Positions 1 to 6,577 of a stretch of 8,816 nucleotides of DNA are shown here, in pieces (positions within the stretch are counted from its first letter, which is position 1; each line of letters opens with the position of its first letter). The notes under the pieces were generated by a model that saw nothing but the letters and a program-made list of their open reading frames with translations, did not search any database and was not told the DNA's origin. The DNA is from Chromatiales bacterium (GTDB lineage Bacteria > Pseudomonadota > Gammaproteobacteria > Chromatiales > Chromatiaceae), in assembly GCA_022360595.1 (NCBI GenBank), contig JAKSCN010000226.1, positions 1 through 8,816 of the forward strand. The letters are read 5' to 3'. The position numbers and the translations under genes are program-made.

Positions 1-380
1 GCCCGCTGAATTGGGGCGGCGCCACGCCAGCGAGGCAACAGCGAGGCGTGAATATTAATACAGCCAAGCCGTGGCGCGTCCAAAACCCGCTGAGGGAGAA
101 TAAGGCCGTAAGCAACCACTACCATCAGATCGGCTTTGAGACTCTCCAGCTCCACCAATGCCTCTTCGGTTTTGAAGTTCTTGGGCTGAAACACCGGCAC
201 ATCATGCTCTAACGCCACCTGCTTCACTGGGCTTGCGGTCAACTTGCGGCCTCTGCCGGCTGGCCGGTCCGGCTGGGTGTAGACACCGATGACATTGTGT
301 TCACTGGCCAATAAGGCCTGTAGGGGCGGCACCGAAAAATCGGGGGTGCCGGCAAAAATGATATTCAGCTTATCGCTCAT
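1..380 (-). CDS. fmt: Methionyl-tRNA formyltransferase, N-terminal part (cut by window edge)
   Basis: Fmt transfers a formyl group from 10-formyltetrahydrofolate to Met-tRNA(fMet) in the cytoplasm, making the initiator tRNA. Reading leftward from the ATG at 380-378, 126 codons are visible before the window ends; the full protein is normally about 310-320 residues, so the C-terminal tRNA-binding domain and part of the catalytic domain are missing. The N-terminus reads MSDKLNIIFAGTPDFSVPPL, the classic Fmt opening. The tRNA-contact loop QPDRPAGRGRKL is at residues 36-47, and the catalytic-site segment NIHASLLPRWRGAAPIQ at 109-125 carries the expected Asn109 and His111 (equivalent to Asn106/His108 of E. 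coli). The ribosome site is weak: a GGAAAA run about 390-395 on the complementary strand. It follows def with a 105-base gap, the usual def-fmt operon order. The reading frame is intact as far as it can be seen. Confidence 0.96.
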   Translation of the reverse strand, partial: MSDKLNIIFAGTPDFSVPPLQALLASEHNVIGVYTQPDRPAGRGRKLTASPVKQVALEHDVPVFQPKNFKTEEALVELESLKADLMVVVAYGLILPQRVLDAPRLGCINIHASLLPRWRGAAPIQR

Positions 381-434
381 GGAGTTATTTTTTCCGCAGC
401 ACCCGTGATATGGCGCTGATATTATTAGATCTTA

Positions 435-464
435 GGCTGGACTCGCGCAATCGTGAATCCAGCC
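435..464 (-). other. Intercistronic hairpin between def and fmt
   Basis: The arms GGCTGGACTC (435-444) and GAATCCAGCC (455-464) pair over 10 positions with one wobble or mismatch. Inside them, two further pairs (446-447 with 452-453) close a CAAT tetraloop, so nearly the whole 30 bases fold. It lies 21 bases after the def stop in the transcribed direction and 54 bases before the fmt start. No U-tract follows on either strand, so it is not a standard intrinsic terminator. It may act as an RNA processing or stability element, or as a partial attenuator that sets the def:fmt ratio. That role is inference. Confidence 0.5.
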
Positions 465-485
465 AATAGGCAGCATCTTGGTTCG

Positions 486-1013
486 TTACCCTGCTGTGGC
501 AGCCGCTTGGCTGGGCTTACTACGACTCTCTTTTTCCAGCTTTTTCCGAATCCGCTGCCGCTTCAGATTGGAGAGGTAATCGATAAACAGTTTGCCATCG
601 AGATGATCCAACTCATGCTGGATACAAACCGCCAAAAGACCTTCCGCATCAAACTCAATAGTGTCGCCCTCACGGGTCAGAGTGCGAATTCGAATGTGGT
701 CTGCACGCACCACCTTTTCATAGACCCCGGGCACCGACAGACACCCTTCGTCCATCTCCTCCTCACCGTCACGCGCGATGATTTCAGGATTGATCAGGCA
801 AAGCGGGTCATCATGTTCTTCCGAGATGTCGATCACCACGATCCGCTTATGCACATTGACCTGGGTAGCCGCCAGCCCAATACCGGGAGCGTCGTACATG
901 GTGTCAAACATATCGTCGATCAATTTGCGTAGATCATCATCAACTTTTTCCACAGGTTGTGCTTTAGTACGCAATCTGGGGTCTGGAAAATGCAATATAT
1001 CGAGTATTGCCAT
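486..1013 (-). CDS. def: Peptide deformylase
   Basis: Def is a cytoplasmic metalloenzyme that removes the N-formyl group from new polypeptides at the ribosome exit. From the ATG at 1013-1011 the protein is 175 residues, close to the 169 of E. coli Def. All three family motifs are present: GIGLAATQ at residues 44-51, EGCLSVPG at 89-96, and QHELDHLDG at 132-140. The metal ligands are Cys91, His133 and His137, and Glu134 is the catalytic base. An upstream in-frame ATG at 1040 would add nine residues (MYYRLTEIP). I prefer 1013 because MAILDILHFPDPRLR is the conserved family start and a GGAAAT ribosome-site candidate lies just upstream of it. The C-terminal tail after the last helix is Lys/Arg-rich, then Ala-rich. 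It is first in the leftward def-fmt unit and diverges from the LysM gene at 1155. Confidence 0.97.
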   Translation of the reverse strand: MAILDILHFPDPRLRTKAQPVEKVDDDLRKLIDDMFDTMYDAPGIGLAATQVNVHKRIVVIDISEEHDDPLCLINPEIIARDGEEEMDEGCLSVPGVYEKVVRADHIRIRTLTREGDTIEFDAEGLLAVCIQHELDHLDGKLFIDYLSNLKRQRIRKKLEKESRSKPSQAAATAG

Positions 1014-1031
1014 TGGGATTTCCGTCAATCT

Positions 1032-1059
1032 ATAGTACAAAGATAAAAAAATTCGCTAA
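1032..1059 (-). promoter_or_regulatory. Weak candidate promoter for def-fmt
   Basis: On the minus strand, TTAGCG (1059-1054) and TACTAT (1037-1032) are separated by 16 bases containing an A/T-rich run. The -35 box matches the sigma-70 consensus at only 3 of 6 positions and the leader would be only about 12 bases. A second possible -10 box, CATAAT, lies at 1066-1061 without a good -35. def must be transcribed from this 141-base divergent gap, but which box is used is uncertain. Confidence 0.25.
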
Positions 1060-1075
1060 CATTATGATGATACAG

Positions 1076-1089
1076 GATTCTGAATCAGA
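1076..1089. promoter_or_regulatory. Two overlapping small palindromes in the def/tsaP divergent gap
   Basis: GATTCTGAATC (1076-1086) and TCTGAATCAGA (1079-1089) are each perfect 5+1+5 palindromes sharing eight bases. They lie between the candidate leftward and rightward promoters, where a regulator could contact both. No known operator is recognised, and short palindromes of this size can occur by chance. Confidence 0.25.
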
Positions 1090-1096
1090 GTTCCGG

Positions 1097-1126
1097 TTCA
1101 AATTTCTGTACCCGGGCGCATAAAAT
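1097..1126 (+). promoter_or_regulatory. Candidate sigma-70 promoter for the tsaP-dprA-smg unit
   Basis: A -35 box TTCAAA (1097-1102, 4 of 6 matches to TTGACA) and a -10 box TAAAAT (1121-1126, 5 of 6 matches to TATAAT) are separated by 18 bases. Transcription would begin near 1133 and leave a leader of about 22 bases containing the AAAGGGA ribosome site at 1143-1149. This is the best promoter match in the divergent gap. Confidence 0.4.
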
Positions 1127-1154
1127 CAGCCGTAATAATCACAAAGGGACCGCT

Positions 1155-2195
1155 ATGCTAACGCCTAGAACCAAGCTCGTCAGCTTTCTTTTCAGCATTA
1201 TGATCTGCTGGCAAGTGGTGGCTGCCGAACCTGTTGCCGTCAACCCTAACCATCCTGACCGTTACACAGTTGTCCCTGGGGACACCCTGTGGGACATCTC
1301 CGGTCGTTTTCTTCGCGACCCCTGGCGCTGGCCTGATGTCTGGCACGTCAACCCACAGATTGCCAATCCACACCTCATCTATCCCGGCGACATAATCACC
1401 ATGACCTATGGTAACGGTCAGCCACGCCTCAGTCTTCAGCGCGGCTCACTGGTAAAATTATCGCCTAAAATTCGCTCTTCCGCGCTCAGTCGGGCCATCC
1501 CTGCTATCCCTATCGACGCGATTCGTCAGTTTTTGACGCGTCCCTTTGTCATGGATGAGGGCGAACTGGAAGCCGCACCCTATATCGTCTATTTCGGCGG
1601 CGAGCATATTACCGGCGCCAACGATATCAAGGCCTACGTCCGCGCCATTGAGAATGAAGACAGCAAAAAGTGGTATATAGTTCGGCCCGGCGGCCCGTAC
1701 AAAGACGCCGACACGGACGAGGTTCTTGGCTACGAGGCCCTCTACATCTCTGACGCTGAACTGCAACGCACCGGTGACCCGGCGACCTTGATGATCTCCA
1801 ATAACGAGATGGAGAGTCTCATTGGCGATCGCCTGCTGCCTGTCTCGACCGACGTGCCAATCTCCGCCTTCTTCCCGAAAATACCTGATATCCGAATCAA
1901 TGGCAGCATTATCAGTGTACTCAACGGCGTTACGCAGATTGGACAGTACAATGTCGTAGTCATAGACAAAGGCGCACAGAATGGACTGGAAGTTGGCGAT
2001 GTACTTACTATCAACAATAAAGGACGCACTGTGCGGGATGTTGTCTCCCCTGATTGGCGCGACACTGTAACTTTGCCGGATGAGCCAGCGGGCACGCTCA
2101 TGGTATTCCGCACCTTTCCGCGTGTGAGCTTTGGCCTGGTCATGGATGCCACAAAGGCGATCCACAAGTTTGATCGCGTATACAGCGTAAAGTGA
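1155..2195 (+). CDS. tsaP: Exported LysM peptidoglycan-binding protein, TsaP-like (type IV pilus secretin-associated)
   Basis: The 346-residue protein begins with a signal peptide: basic MLTPRTK, a hydrophobic core to about residue 22, and a likely Sec cleavage near Ala23-Ala24. One LysM domain follows at about residues 37-83, from YTVVPGDTLWDIS to IYPGDIITM, including an RDPWRWPDVW insertion typical of this family. The C-terminal third (about residues 255-346) has VIDKGAQNGLEVGDVLTI and ends in a VSFGLVMDATKAIHKFDRVYSV segment, like the FlgT-C type domain of TsaP. TsaP of Neisseria and Myxococcus binds peptidoglycan and helps place the PilQ secretin; the Pseudomonas homologue PA0020 sits in the same place between def and dprA. 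The start is supported by AAAGGGA five bases upstream of the ATG. dprA follows after 33 bases. The family assignment is firm. The secretin role in this organism is inferred, since no pilus genes are in view. Confidence 0.88.
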   Translation: MLTPRTKLVSFLFSIMICWQVVAAEPVAVNPNHPDRYTVVPGDTLWDISGRFLRDPWRWPDVWHVNPQIANPHLIYPGDIITMTYGNGQPRLSLQRGSLVKLSPKIRSSALSRAIPAIPIDAIRQFLTRPFVMDEGELEAAPYIVYFGGEHITGANDIKAYVRAIENEDSKKWYIVRPGGPYKDADTDEVLGYEALYISDAELQRTGDPATLMISNNEMESLIGDRLLPVSTDVPISAFFPKIPDIRINGSIISVLNGVTQIGQYNVVVIDKGAQNGLEVGDVLTINNKGRTVRDVVSPDWRDTVTLPDEPAGTLMVFRTFPRVSFGLVMDATKAIHKFDRVYSVK

Positions 2196-2228
2196 ACCCT
2201 CGAGCCATTAGCTATACCTGAAAGAGTC

Positions 2229-3371
2229 ATGGACGACTCATCAAATCCCCCGCACACAGCACTCAAAGACTGGCTGGCCCTGCTGCACGCCCCCGGGCTG
2301 GGCAGCCGTAATTTCAATCGACTGCTTGAGGCGGGGGAAACCCCAACTCAGCTGATTGCCGAGCCGCACAGAGCCCAGACGATAAAACTCCCCGGTTGCG
2401 ATCTATGCCGCTATCTTCAATCTCCGGACTGGGAAAGCGTCGAAAGGGACCTCACCTGGCTTGACCAGCCGAACTGCCATATTATTCCGCTGGGCTCGCC
2501 CGACTATCCGAGCCTCTTATCCAGCATCGACGATCCGCCTGCACTGCTGTTTGTGCATGGTGCCCCCGACCGCTTGACACTCCCGCAACTGGCGATGGTT
2601 GGCTCTCGTAATCCATCGGCATCGGGCCGCCAGACTGCCCAGGAGTTTGCCCATCACCTGGGCCAAGCCGGACTAACCATAACCAGCGGACTTGCCACAG
2701 GCATCGATGCTGCCGGCCATCAGGGTGCGTTGGAGGCAGGAGCAGCAACCATCGCCGTCACCGGTACGGGGTTGGACCGTGTTTACCCCGCCCGCCACCG
2801 TGATCTGGCCCACCAAATCGCCGAACAGGGTGCTTTGGTCTCAGAGTTTCCGCCAGGCACCCCGCCCCGTCCCGGACACTTTCCCCGGCGCAATCGCATC
2901 ATCAGTGGCCTCAGCGTTGGCACCTTAGTGGTGGAGGCGGCCAAAAAGAGCGGCTCACTGATTACCGCCCGCACGGCGATGGAACAAGGCCGTGAAGTCT
3001 TCGCCATCCCCGGCTCCATCCACAATCCCCTGGTACGCGGCTGCCACGCTCTGATTCGCCAAGGGGCCAAATTGGTAGAGACCGCTGACGATATCATCGA
3101 GGAACTGGGCGCACTATTCGGTGCGCTGGAGAGACCCACCACACAGGAAACAGGGCAAACCGATCATGAAACACCACAGTGGGACACCGATTACCAACGC
3201 CTGTTCAAGCATCTCGGCTTCGACCCCACTCCTGTAGATCTGCTGATTCAAAGAAGTGGATTGACCGCGGAGGCAGTTTCCTCCATGCTGATATTATTAG
3301 AGCTGGACGGTTATGTCTCACCAGCCCCGGGCAGGCGCTATGTTCTTACGGGAAAAACCACAGACCAGTGA
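2229..3371 (+). CDS. dprA: DNA-processing protein DprA (Smf)
   Basis: DprA binds incoming single-stranded DNA in the cytoplasm and loads RecA on it during natural transformation. The protein has 380 residues, near the family norm. An N-terminal helical SAM-like region (about residues 10-100) with HAPGLGSRNFNRLLEAG comes first. A Rossmann-fold DNA-binding domain follows, with MVGSRNPSASG at 123-133, SGLATGIDAAGH from 153, EFPPGTPPRPGHFPRRNRI from 206, and the signature FPRRNRIISGLS from 218. A C-terminal winged-helix (DML1-like) domain at about 318-376 ends GYVSPAPGRRYVL. All expected parts are present, so the gene appears functional. The ribosome site is poor (AAAGAG only two bases from the ATG), suggesting coupling to tsaP. 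dprA is widely kept in species not known to take up DNA, so its presence alone does not prove competence. Confidence 0.97.
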   Translation: MDDSSNPPHTALKDWLALLHAPGLGSRNFNRLLEAGETPTQLIAEPHRAQTIKLPGCDLCRYLQSPDWESVERDLTWLDQPNCHIIPLGSPDYPSLLSSIDDPPALLFVHGAPDRLTLPQLAMVGSRNPSASGRQTAQEFAHHLGQAGLTITSGLATGIDAAGHQGALEAGAATIAVTGTGLDRVYPARHRDLAHQIAEQGALVSEFPPGTPPRPGHFPRRNRIISGLSVGTLVVEAAKKSGSLITARTAMEQGREVFAIPGSIHNPLVRGCHALIRQGAKLVETADDIIEELGALFGALERPTTQETGQTDHETPQWDTDYQRLFKHLGFDPTPVDLLIQRSGLTAEAVSSMLILLELDGYVSPAPGRRYVLTGKTTDQ

Positions 3372-3383
3372 AGCACCAATTCC

Positions 3384-3401
3384 ATAGCGCAAACGCGCTA
3401 T
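3384..3401 (+). other. Short hairpin between dprA and smg
   Basis: ATAGCGC (3384-3390) and GCGCTAT (3395-3401) form a perfect 7-bp stem with an AAAC loop. It sits 12 bases after the dprA stop and 8 bases before the GAAGGA ribosome site of smg (3409-3414). No T-run follows, so termination is unlikely. It could stabilise the downstream message or limit coupled translation from dprA. A stem this short is only suggestive. Confidence 0.35.
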
Positions 3402-3420
3402 CCGCATTGAAGGATGCAGC

Positions 3421-3897
3421 ATGAACGAAAATGTCGTCGATATCCTCATATATCTCTACGAGAACTATATGGATGGCGATCCCAACAACACCTCTGATCA
3501 GGCAGTCATCCACGAAGAGCTGCTGCAAGCCGGATTTCCCGAGCAGGAGATCGACAAAGCCTTTCAGTGGATGGATGAGCTGGCTCTACGCCAGAGCATG
3601 GACAACCAGCAAGGTCAGACAGAACATGCCATGCGCATCTACACTGAACAGGAACAGCGCAGACTGGATGTCGACTGCCGCGGCCTGCTGCTCTTTCTGG
3701 AACAGAACAGCATCCTCAATGAACAGAGCCGCGAACTGGTCATTGACCGCTCCCTGGCCTTAGACACCCCCCAGTTTGGTGTCGAAGAGCTGAAATGGAT
3801 CATTCTGATGGTGTTGATGAGCCAGCCTGGCCAGGAATCGGCCTTTGCGCAAATGGAAGACCTAGTGTACAACGACATCCCGGTATATCTGCATTAG
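3421..3897 (+). CDS. smg: Smg family protein (DUF494), function unknown
   Basis: This is a soluble 158-residue acidic protein, practically the same length as E. coli Smg (157). The opening MNENVVDILIYLYENYMDGD is typical of the family. The middle ELLQAGFPEQEIDKAFQWMDEL (about residues 36-57) and the C-terminal half with ELVIDRSLALD and VEELKWIILMVLMSQPGQE also match it. The C-terminal end, YNDIPVYLH, is characteristic. No signal peptide, membrane segment or catalytic motif is visible. A GAAGGA ribosome site at 3409-3414 supports the start. Smg lies between dprA and topA, as in many gammaproteobacteria. Its biochemical role has not been established, and the context only hints at a link with DNA topology or processing. 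Confidence 0.94.
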   Translation: MNENVVDILIYLYENYMDGDPNNTSDQAVIHEELLQAGFPEQEIDKAFQWMDELALRQSMDNQQGQTEHAMRIYTEQEQRRLDVDCRGLLLFLEQNSILNEQSRELVIDRSLALDTPQFGVEELKWIILMVLMSQPGQESAFAQMEDLVYNDIPVYLH

Positions 3898-3999
3898 CCG
3901 CGCCGGTATAACACGCAATCGCCTCCCGCCATATCGACAGGGACATCGCGGCTATTTAAGTAACGCCGTGTCGGGCCGCTGAATGCAATGAAACCTACT

Positions 4000-4027
4000 T
4001 TGATATTGAATGCTCTGATACTGTAAT
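4000..4027 (+). promoter_or_regulatory. Candidate topA promoter abutting the start codon
   Basis: TTGATA (4000-4005, 5 of 6 matches to the -35 consensus) and TGTAAT (4022-4027, 5 of 6 matches to the -10 consensus) are separated by 16 bases. Normal spacing would put transcription start at about 4032-4034, on the topA ATG itself. If active, this would give a leaderless or nearly leaderless topA message, which fits the lack of a ribosome site. The 134-base gap after smg otherwise shows no clear terminator. Confidence 0.4.
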
Positions 4028-4031
4028 TTTC

Positions 4032-6329
4032 ATGAATCTGGTAATTGTTGAGTCACCCGCGAAAGCTAAAACGATTAAAAAATATCTCGGCAAGGAGTTT
4101 GAGGTACTCGCCTCTTACGGACATGTACGCGACCTGATTCCCAAAGAGGGAGCCGTCGACCCTGCTGATGACTTCAAAATGAAGTATCAGGTGATCGAAA
4201 AGAACGACCGCCATGTGCAGGCTATCTCGAAAGCGTTGAAGAAGGCCGATACCCTCTATCTCGCGACGGACCCCGATCGCGAAGGAGAGGCAATCTCCTG
4301 GCATCTCTACGAACTGCTGAAAAAACGCCGCCACCTGAAGGATAAAGCGGTAAAACGGGTGGTCTTCAACGAGATCACCAAAAAGGCGATTCAGGAGGCA
4401 ATTGCTGAGCCACGTGACCTCTCGATGGACCTGATCAACGCCCAGCAGGCACGCCGCGCTCTCGACTACCTTGTCGGCTTCAACCTGTCACCACTGCTGT
4501 GGAAAAAGGTGCGCCGCGGCCTCTCCGCCGGACGCGTGCAGAGCCCGGCGCTCCGCATGATCGTTGAGCGTGAAGAGGAGATCGAGGCGTTCAAGGCACG
4601 AGAATACTGGACCATTGAGGCCGATCTTGAAAAAGAGCAGCAAGTGTTCAGCGCCAAACTGACCCACTACGATGGCGAAAAGCTGGAACAGTTCAGCATT
4701 ACCGATGAAGACAGCGCGACCAAGGCTGAAGCGGCCCTGATGAGCGCTGCAAATGGCGCTCTCACTGTCGAAAAAGTTCAGAAACGGCAACGCAAGCGCA
4801 ATCCGGCCGCCCCTTTTACCACCTCAACACTGCAGCAGGAGGCGGTGCGCAAACTGGGCTTCACCGCACAACGCACAATGCGCACTGCCCAGCAGCTTTA
4901 CGAAGGGATCGACACCGGTAGCGGCGCCGTGGGTCTGATCACGTATATGCGTACCGACTCGGTGCATCTGGCCGATGAAGCTGTCGCCGAGCTGCGCGGG
5001 TTCATCACCGAACGCTACGGCGCCGATCAGTTGCCAAAGCAACCCCGCACTTACAAGACCAAGCAAAAAAATGCTCAGGAGGCCCACGAGGCGATCCGCC
5101 CCACCTCCGCCCTGCGAACCCCGGAGGAGCTGAAGGACCATCTCACCAAGGATCAGTTCCGCCTCTATGAACTGATCTGGAAGCGCACTGTCGCCTGTCA
5201 AATGATCCACGCCACCATCAACACGGTTGCGGTCGATATGTCCTGCGGTGAAGGCAATACCTTCCGTGCCAACGGCTCCACTATCGCCAATCCCGGCTTT
5301 ATGGCGGTTTACCAAGAAGGGGTGGATGACGCCAAGAAAGGCGACAACGACAGCAACAAACTGCTGCCGCCCATGGAAGAGGGTGAGCAGATCAACCTGA
5401 ACGCGATCCGTCCCGAGCAACACTTCACTGAGCCTCCTCCACGCTACAGTGAAGCGACCCTGGTAAAGGCCCTGGAAGAGCACGGCATTGGCCGCCCATC
5501 CACCTACGCCACCATTATTTCCACGCTGCAGGATCGGGAATATGTGGAGCTGGAGAAGAAACGCTTTCATCCCACTGACGTCGGCCGGGTAGTGAACAAA
5601 TTCCTCACCCAGTACTTCACCCAATATGTGGATTACAACTTCACAGCCAAACTGGAGGATGAACTGGATGCCGTCTCCCGGGGAGAAGAGGAATGGATCC
5701 CGCTGATGCACCAGTTCTGGAGCCCATTCAAAGAGCGTATCGACCACACCCAGGAGAACGTCAAGCGTAGCGACGTCACCCACGAGGCGCTGGATGAGAA
5801 GTGTCCCGAGTGCGGCTCACAACTCTCCATCCGGTTGGGGCGTCACGGCCGTTTCATCGGCTGCACCAACTACCCTGATTGCAAATACACCCGTGATCTG
5901 AACGGAGATAAGAACGAGCCGGAAGAGCCGCAAGTGGTTGAGGGCCGCAAATGCCCCAAGTGCGACTCTGACCTGGTGATCAAAAAAGGGCGCTACGGCA
6001 AATTCATCGGCTGCTCTGCCTATCCCGACTGCCGCTTTATCGAGCCACTGGAGAAACCCCAGGACACAGGCGTAAAGTGTCCAAAATGCGATAACGGCAC
6101 TATCCTGCGGCGTAAATCGAGACGTGGAAAAATCTTCTTCTCCTGCTCGACCTACCCCAAATGCGACTACGCCATCTGGAACGATCCGGTTGCCGAACCC
6201 TGCCCCCAGTGTGGCTGGCCGATCCTGACCATCAAGACCACCAAACGTCGAGGCACCGAGAAGGTTTGCCCGCAAAGCGAGTGTTCCTTTGCAGAACCTG
6301 TCGAAGAGACTGAAGAACAGTCCTCCTAA
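4032..6329 (+). CDS. topA: DNA topoisomerase I (type IA)
   Basis: TopA relaxes negative supercoils by cutting and rejoining one DNA strand through a tyrosine link. The protein has 765 residues, shorter than the 865 of E. coli. The TOPRIM domain opens with MNLVIVESPAKAKTI (Glu7) and carries the metal-binding TDPDREGE with Asp80, Asp82 and Glu84. The catalytic tyrosine is Tyr305 in GLITYMRTDS. The central domain contains NAQQARRALDYLVGF, SAGRVQSPALR, and EEHGIGRPSTYATIISTLQ. The C-terminus holds four Cys-rich ribbons starting at Cys591, Cys641, Cys683 and Cys724; the last has a shortened second pair, CPQSEC. The start is fixed by the conserved N-terminus and no other in-frame ATG exists after the upstream stop at 3957. 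Unusually, no Shine-Dalgarno sequence precedes it. Expression in other bacteria responds to supercoiling; the sequence here shows only the candidate promoter at 4000-4027. Confidence 0.98.
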   Translation: MNLVIVESPAKAKTIKKYLGKEFEVLASYGHVRDLIPKEGAVDPADDFKMKYQVIEKNDRHVQAISKALKKADTLYLATDPDREGEAISWHLYELLKKRRHLKDKAVKRVVFNEITKKAIQEAIAEPRDLSMDLINAQQARRALDYLVGFNLSPLLWKKVRRGLSAGRVQSPALRMIVEREEEIEAFKAREYWTIEADLEKEQQVFSAKLTHYDGEKLEQFSITDEDSATKAEAALMSAANGALTVEKVQKRQRKRNPAAPFTTSTLQQEAVRKLGFTAQRTMRTAQQLYEGIDTGSGAVGLITYMRTDSVHLADEAVAELRGFITERYGADQLPKQPRTYKTKQKNAQEAHEAIRPTSALRTPEELKDHLTKDQFRLYELIWKRTVACQMIHATINTVAVDMSCGEGNTFRANGSTIANPGFMAVYQEGVDDAKKGDNDSNKLLPPMEEGEQINLNAIRPEQHFTEPPPRYSEATLVKALEEHGIGRPSTYATIISTLQDREYVELEKKRFHPTDVGRVVNKFLTQYFTQYVDYNFTAKLEDELDAVSRGEEEWIPLMHQFWSPFKERIDHTQENVKRSDVTHEALDEKCPECGSQLSIRLGRHGRFIGCTNYPDCKYTRDLNGDKNEPEEPQVVEGRKCPKCDSDLVIKKGRYGKFIGCSAYPDCRFIEPLEKPQDTGVKCPKCDNGTILRRKSRRGKIFFSCSTYPKCDYAIWNDPVAEPCPQCGWPILTIKTTKRRGTEKVCPQSECSFAEPVEETEEQSS

Positions 6330-6344
6330 ATCCCCCCTTCAATA

Positions 6345-6372
6345 CAAGCGCTGTAGACACCTACAGCGCTTG
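6345..6372 (+). terminator. Perfect 12-bp hairpin after topA, probable transcript end
   Basis: CAAGCGCTGTAG (6345-6356) and CTACAGCGCTTG (6361-6372) pair without mismatch around an ACAC loop, starting 16 bases after the topA stop. The stem is strong, but the following bases are AGCAAAAGC rather than a T-run on either strand. It is therefore either a non-canonical terminator or a 3'-end protecting or processing structure. Its place at the end of the topA unit makes a transcript-end role the most likely. Confidence 0.5.
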
Positions 6373-6421
6373 AGCAAAAGCAATGCACTCCTCTCTCCAT
6401 TCCCATATAGTTACCACCTAG

Positions 6422-6451
6422 GGCCTGTTAACACTAATTTGATCATCACTG
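6422..6451 (+). repeat. Left terminal inverted repeat of the MITE-like element
   Basis: This 30-bp arm starts GGCCTGTTAACAC and ends GATCATCACTG. It pairs with the right arm except at three positions (6th, 14th and 24th), and similarity stops right after the shared CACTG. The sharp loss of match marks the inner boundary of the repeat. Confidence 0.8.
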
Positions 6452-6547
6452 CCACCGGCCATTTTTTGTCCAGCAAGACAGAAGGAGCGCAGTTTGGTTG
6501 TTCCAAATAAGCGACGAGTAACGCCGAGTGGTGCTTTTTAGGCTCAA

Positions 6548-6577
6548 CAGTGACGATCAAATTGGTGTTAAAAGGCC
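6548..6577 (-). repeat. Right terminal inverted repeat of the MITE-like element
   Basis: Read on the minus strand, this arm starts GGCCTTTTAACACC and ends GATCGTCACTG, mirroring the left arm at 27 of 30 bases. The region from here to the adaptor start (6578-6651) has no strong promoter match. A small TTCC-TTGT-GGAA dyad lies at 6597-6608. Promoter activity from the element's right end is possible but unsupported. Confidence 0.8.

Noticed and set aside
453..932. 159-codon plus-strand frame opposite def
   Set aside because: def has all three deformylase motifs on the other strand. The plus-strand product has no recognisable domain and is out of place in the divergent layout.
1014..1040. Upstream ATG at 1040 as the def start
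   Set aside because: It would add nine residues before the conserved MAILDIL start, and the GGAAAT site lies between the two ATGs and serves the 1013 start.
1458..2165. 235-codon minus-strand frame inside the LysM gene
   Set aside because: It overlaps a gene with clear signal peptide and LysM domain, and its translation shows no family resemblance. It is a shadow frame.
3898..4031. Terminator after smg
   Set aside because: Only a weak GCGGC/GCCGC pairing with a long loop and no T-run was found, so I do not call one.
4824..5783. Long open frame (319 codons) on the minus strand inside topA
   Set aside because: It lies wholly antisense to the well-supported topA and has no recognisable protein motif. 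Long antisense frames are common opposite GC-rich conserved genes.
6289..6510. 73-codon plus-strand frame overlapping the topA end and running into the inverted-repeat element
   Set aside because: It starts inside topA, crosses the hairpin and the left terminal repeat, has no ribosome site, and its translation looks like non-coding sequence.
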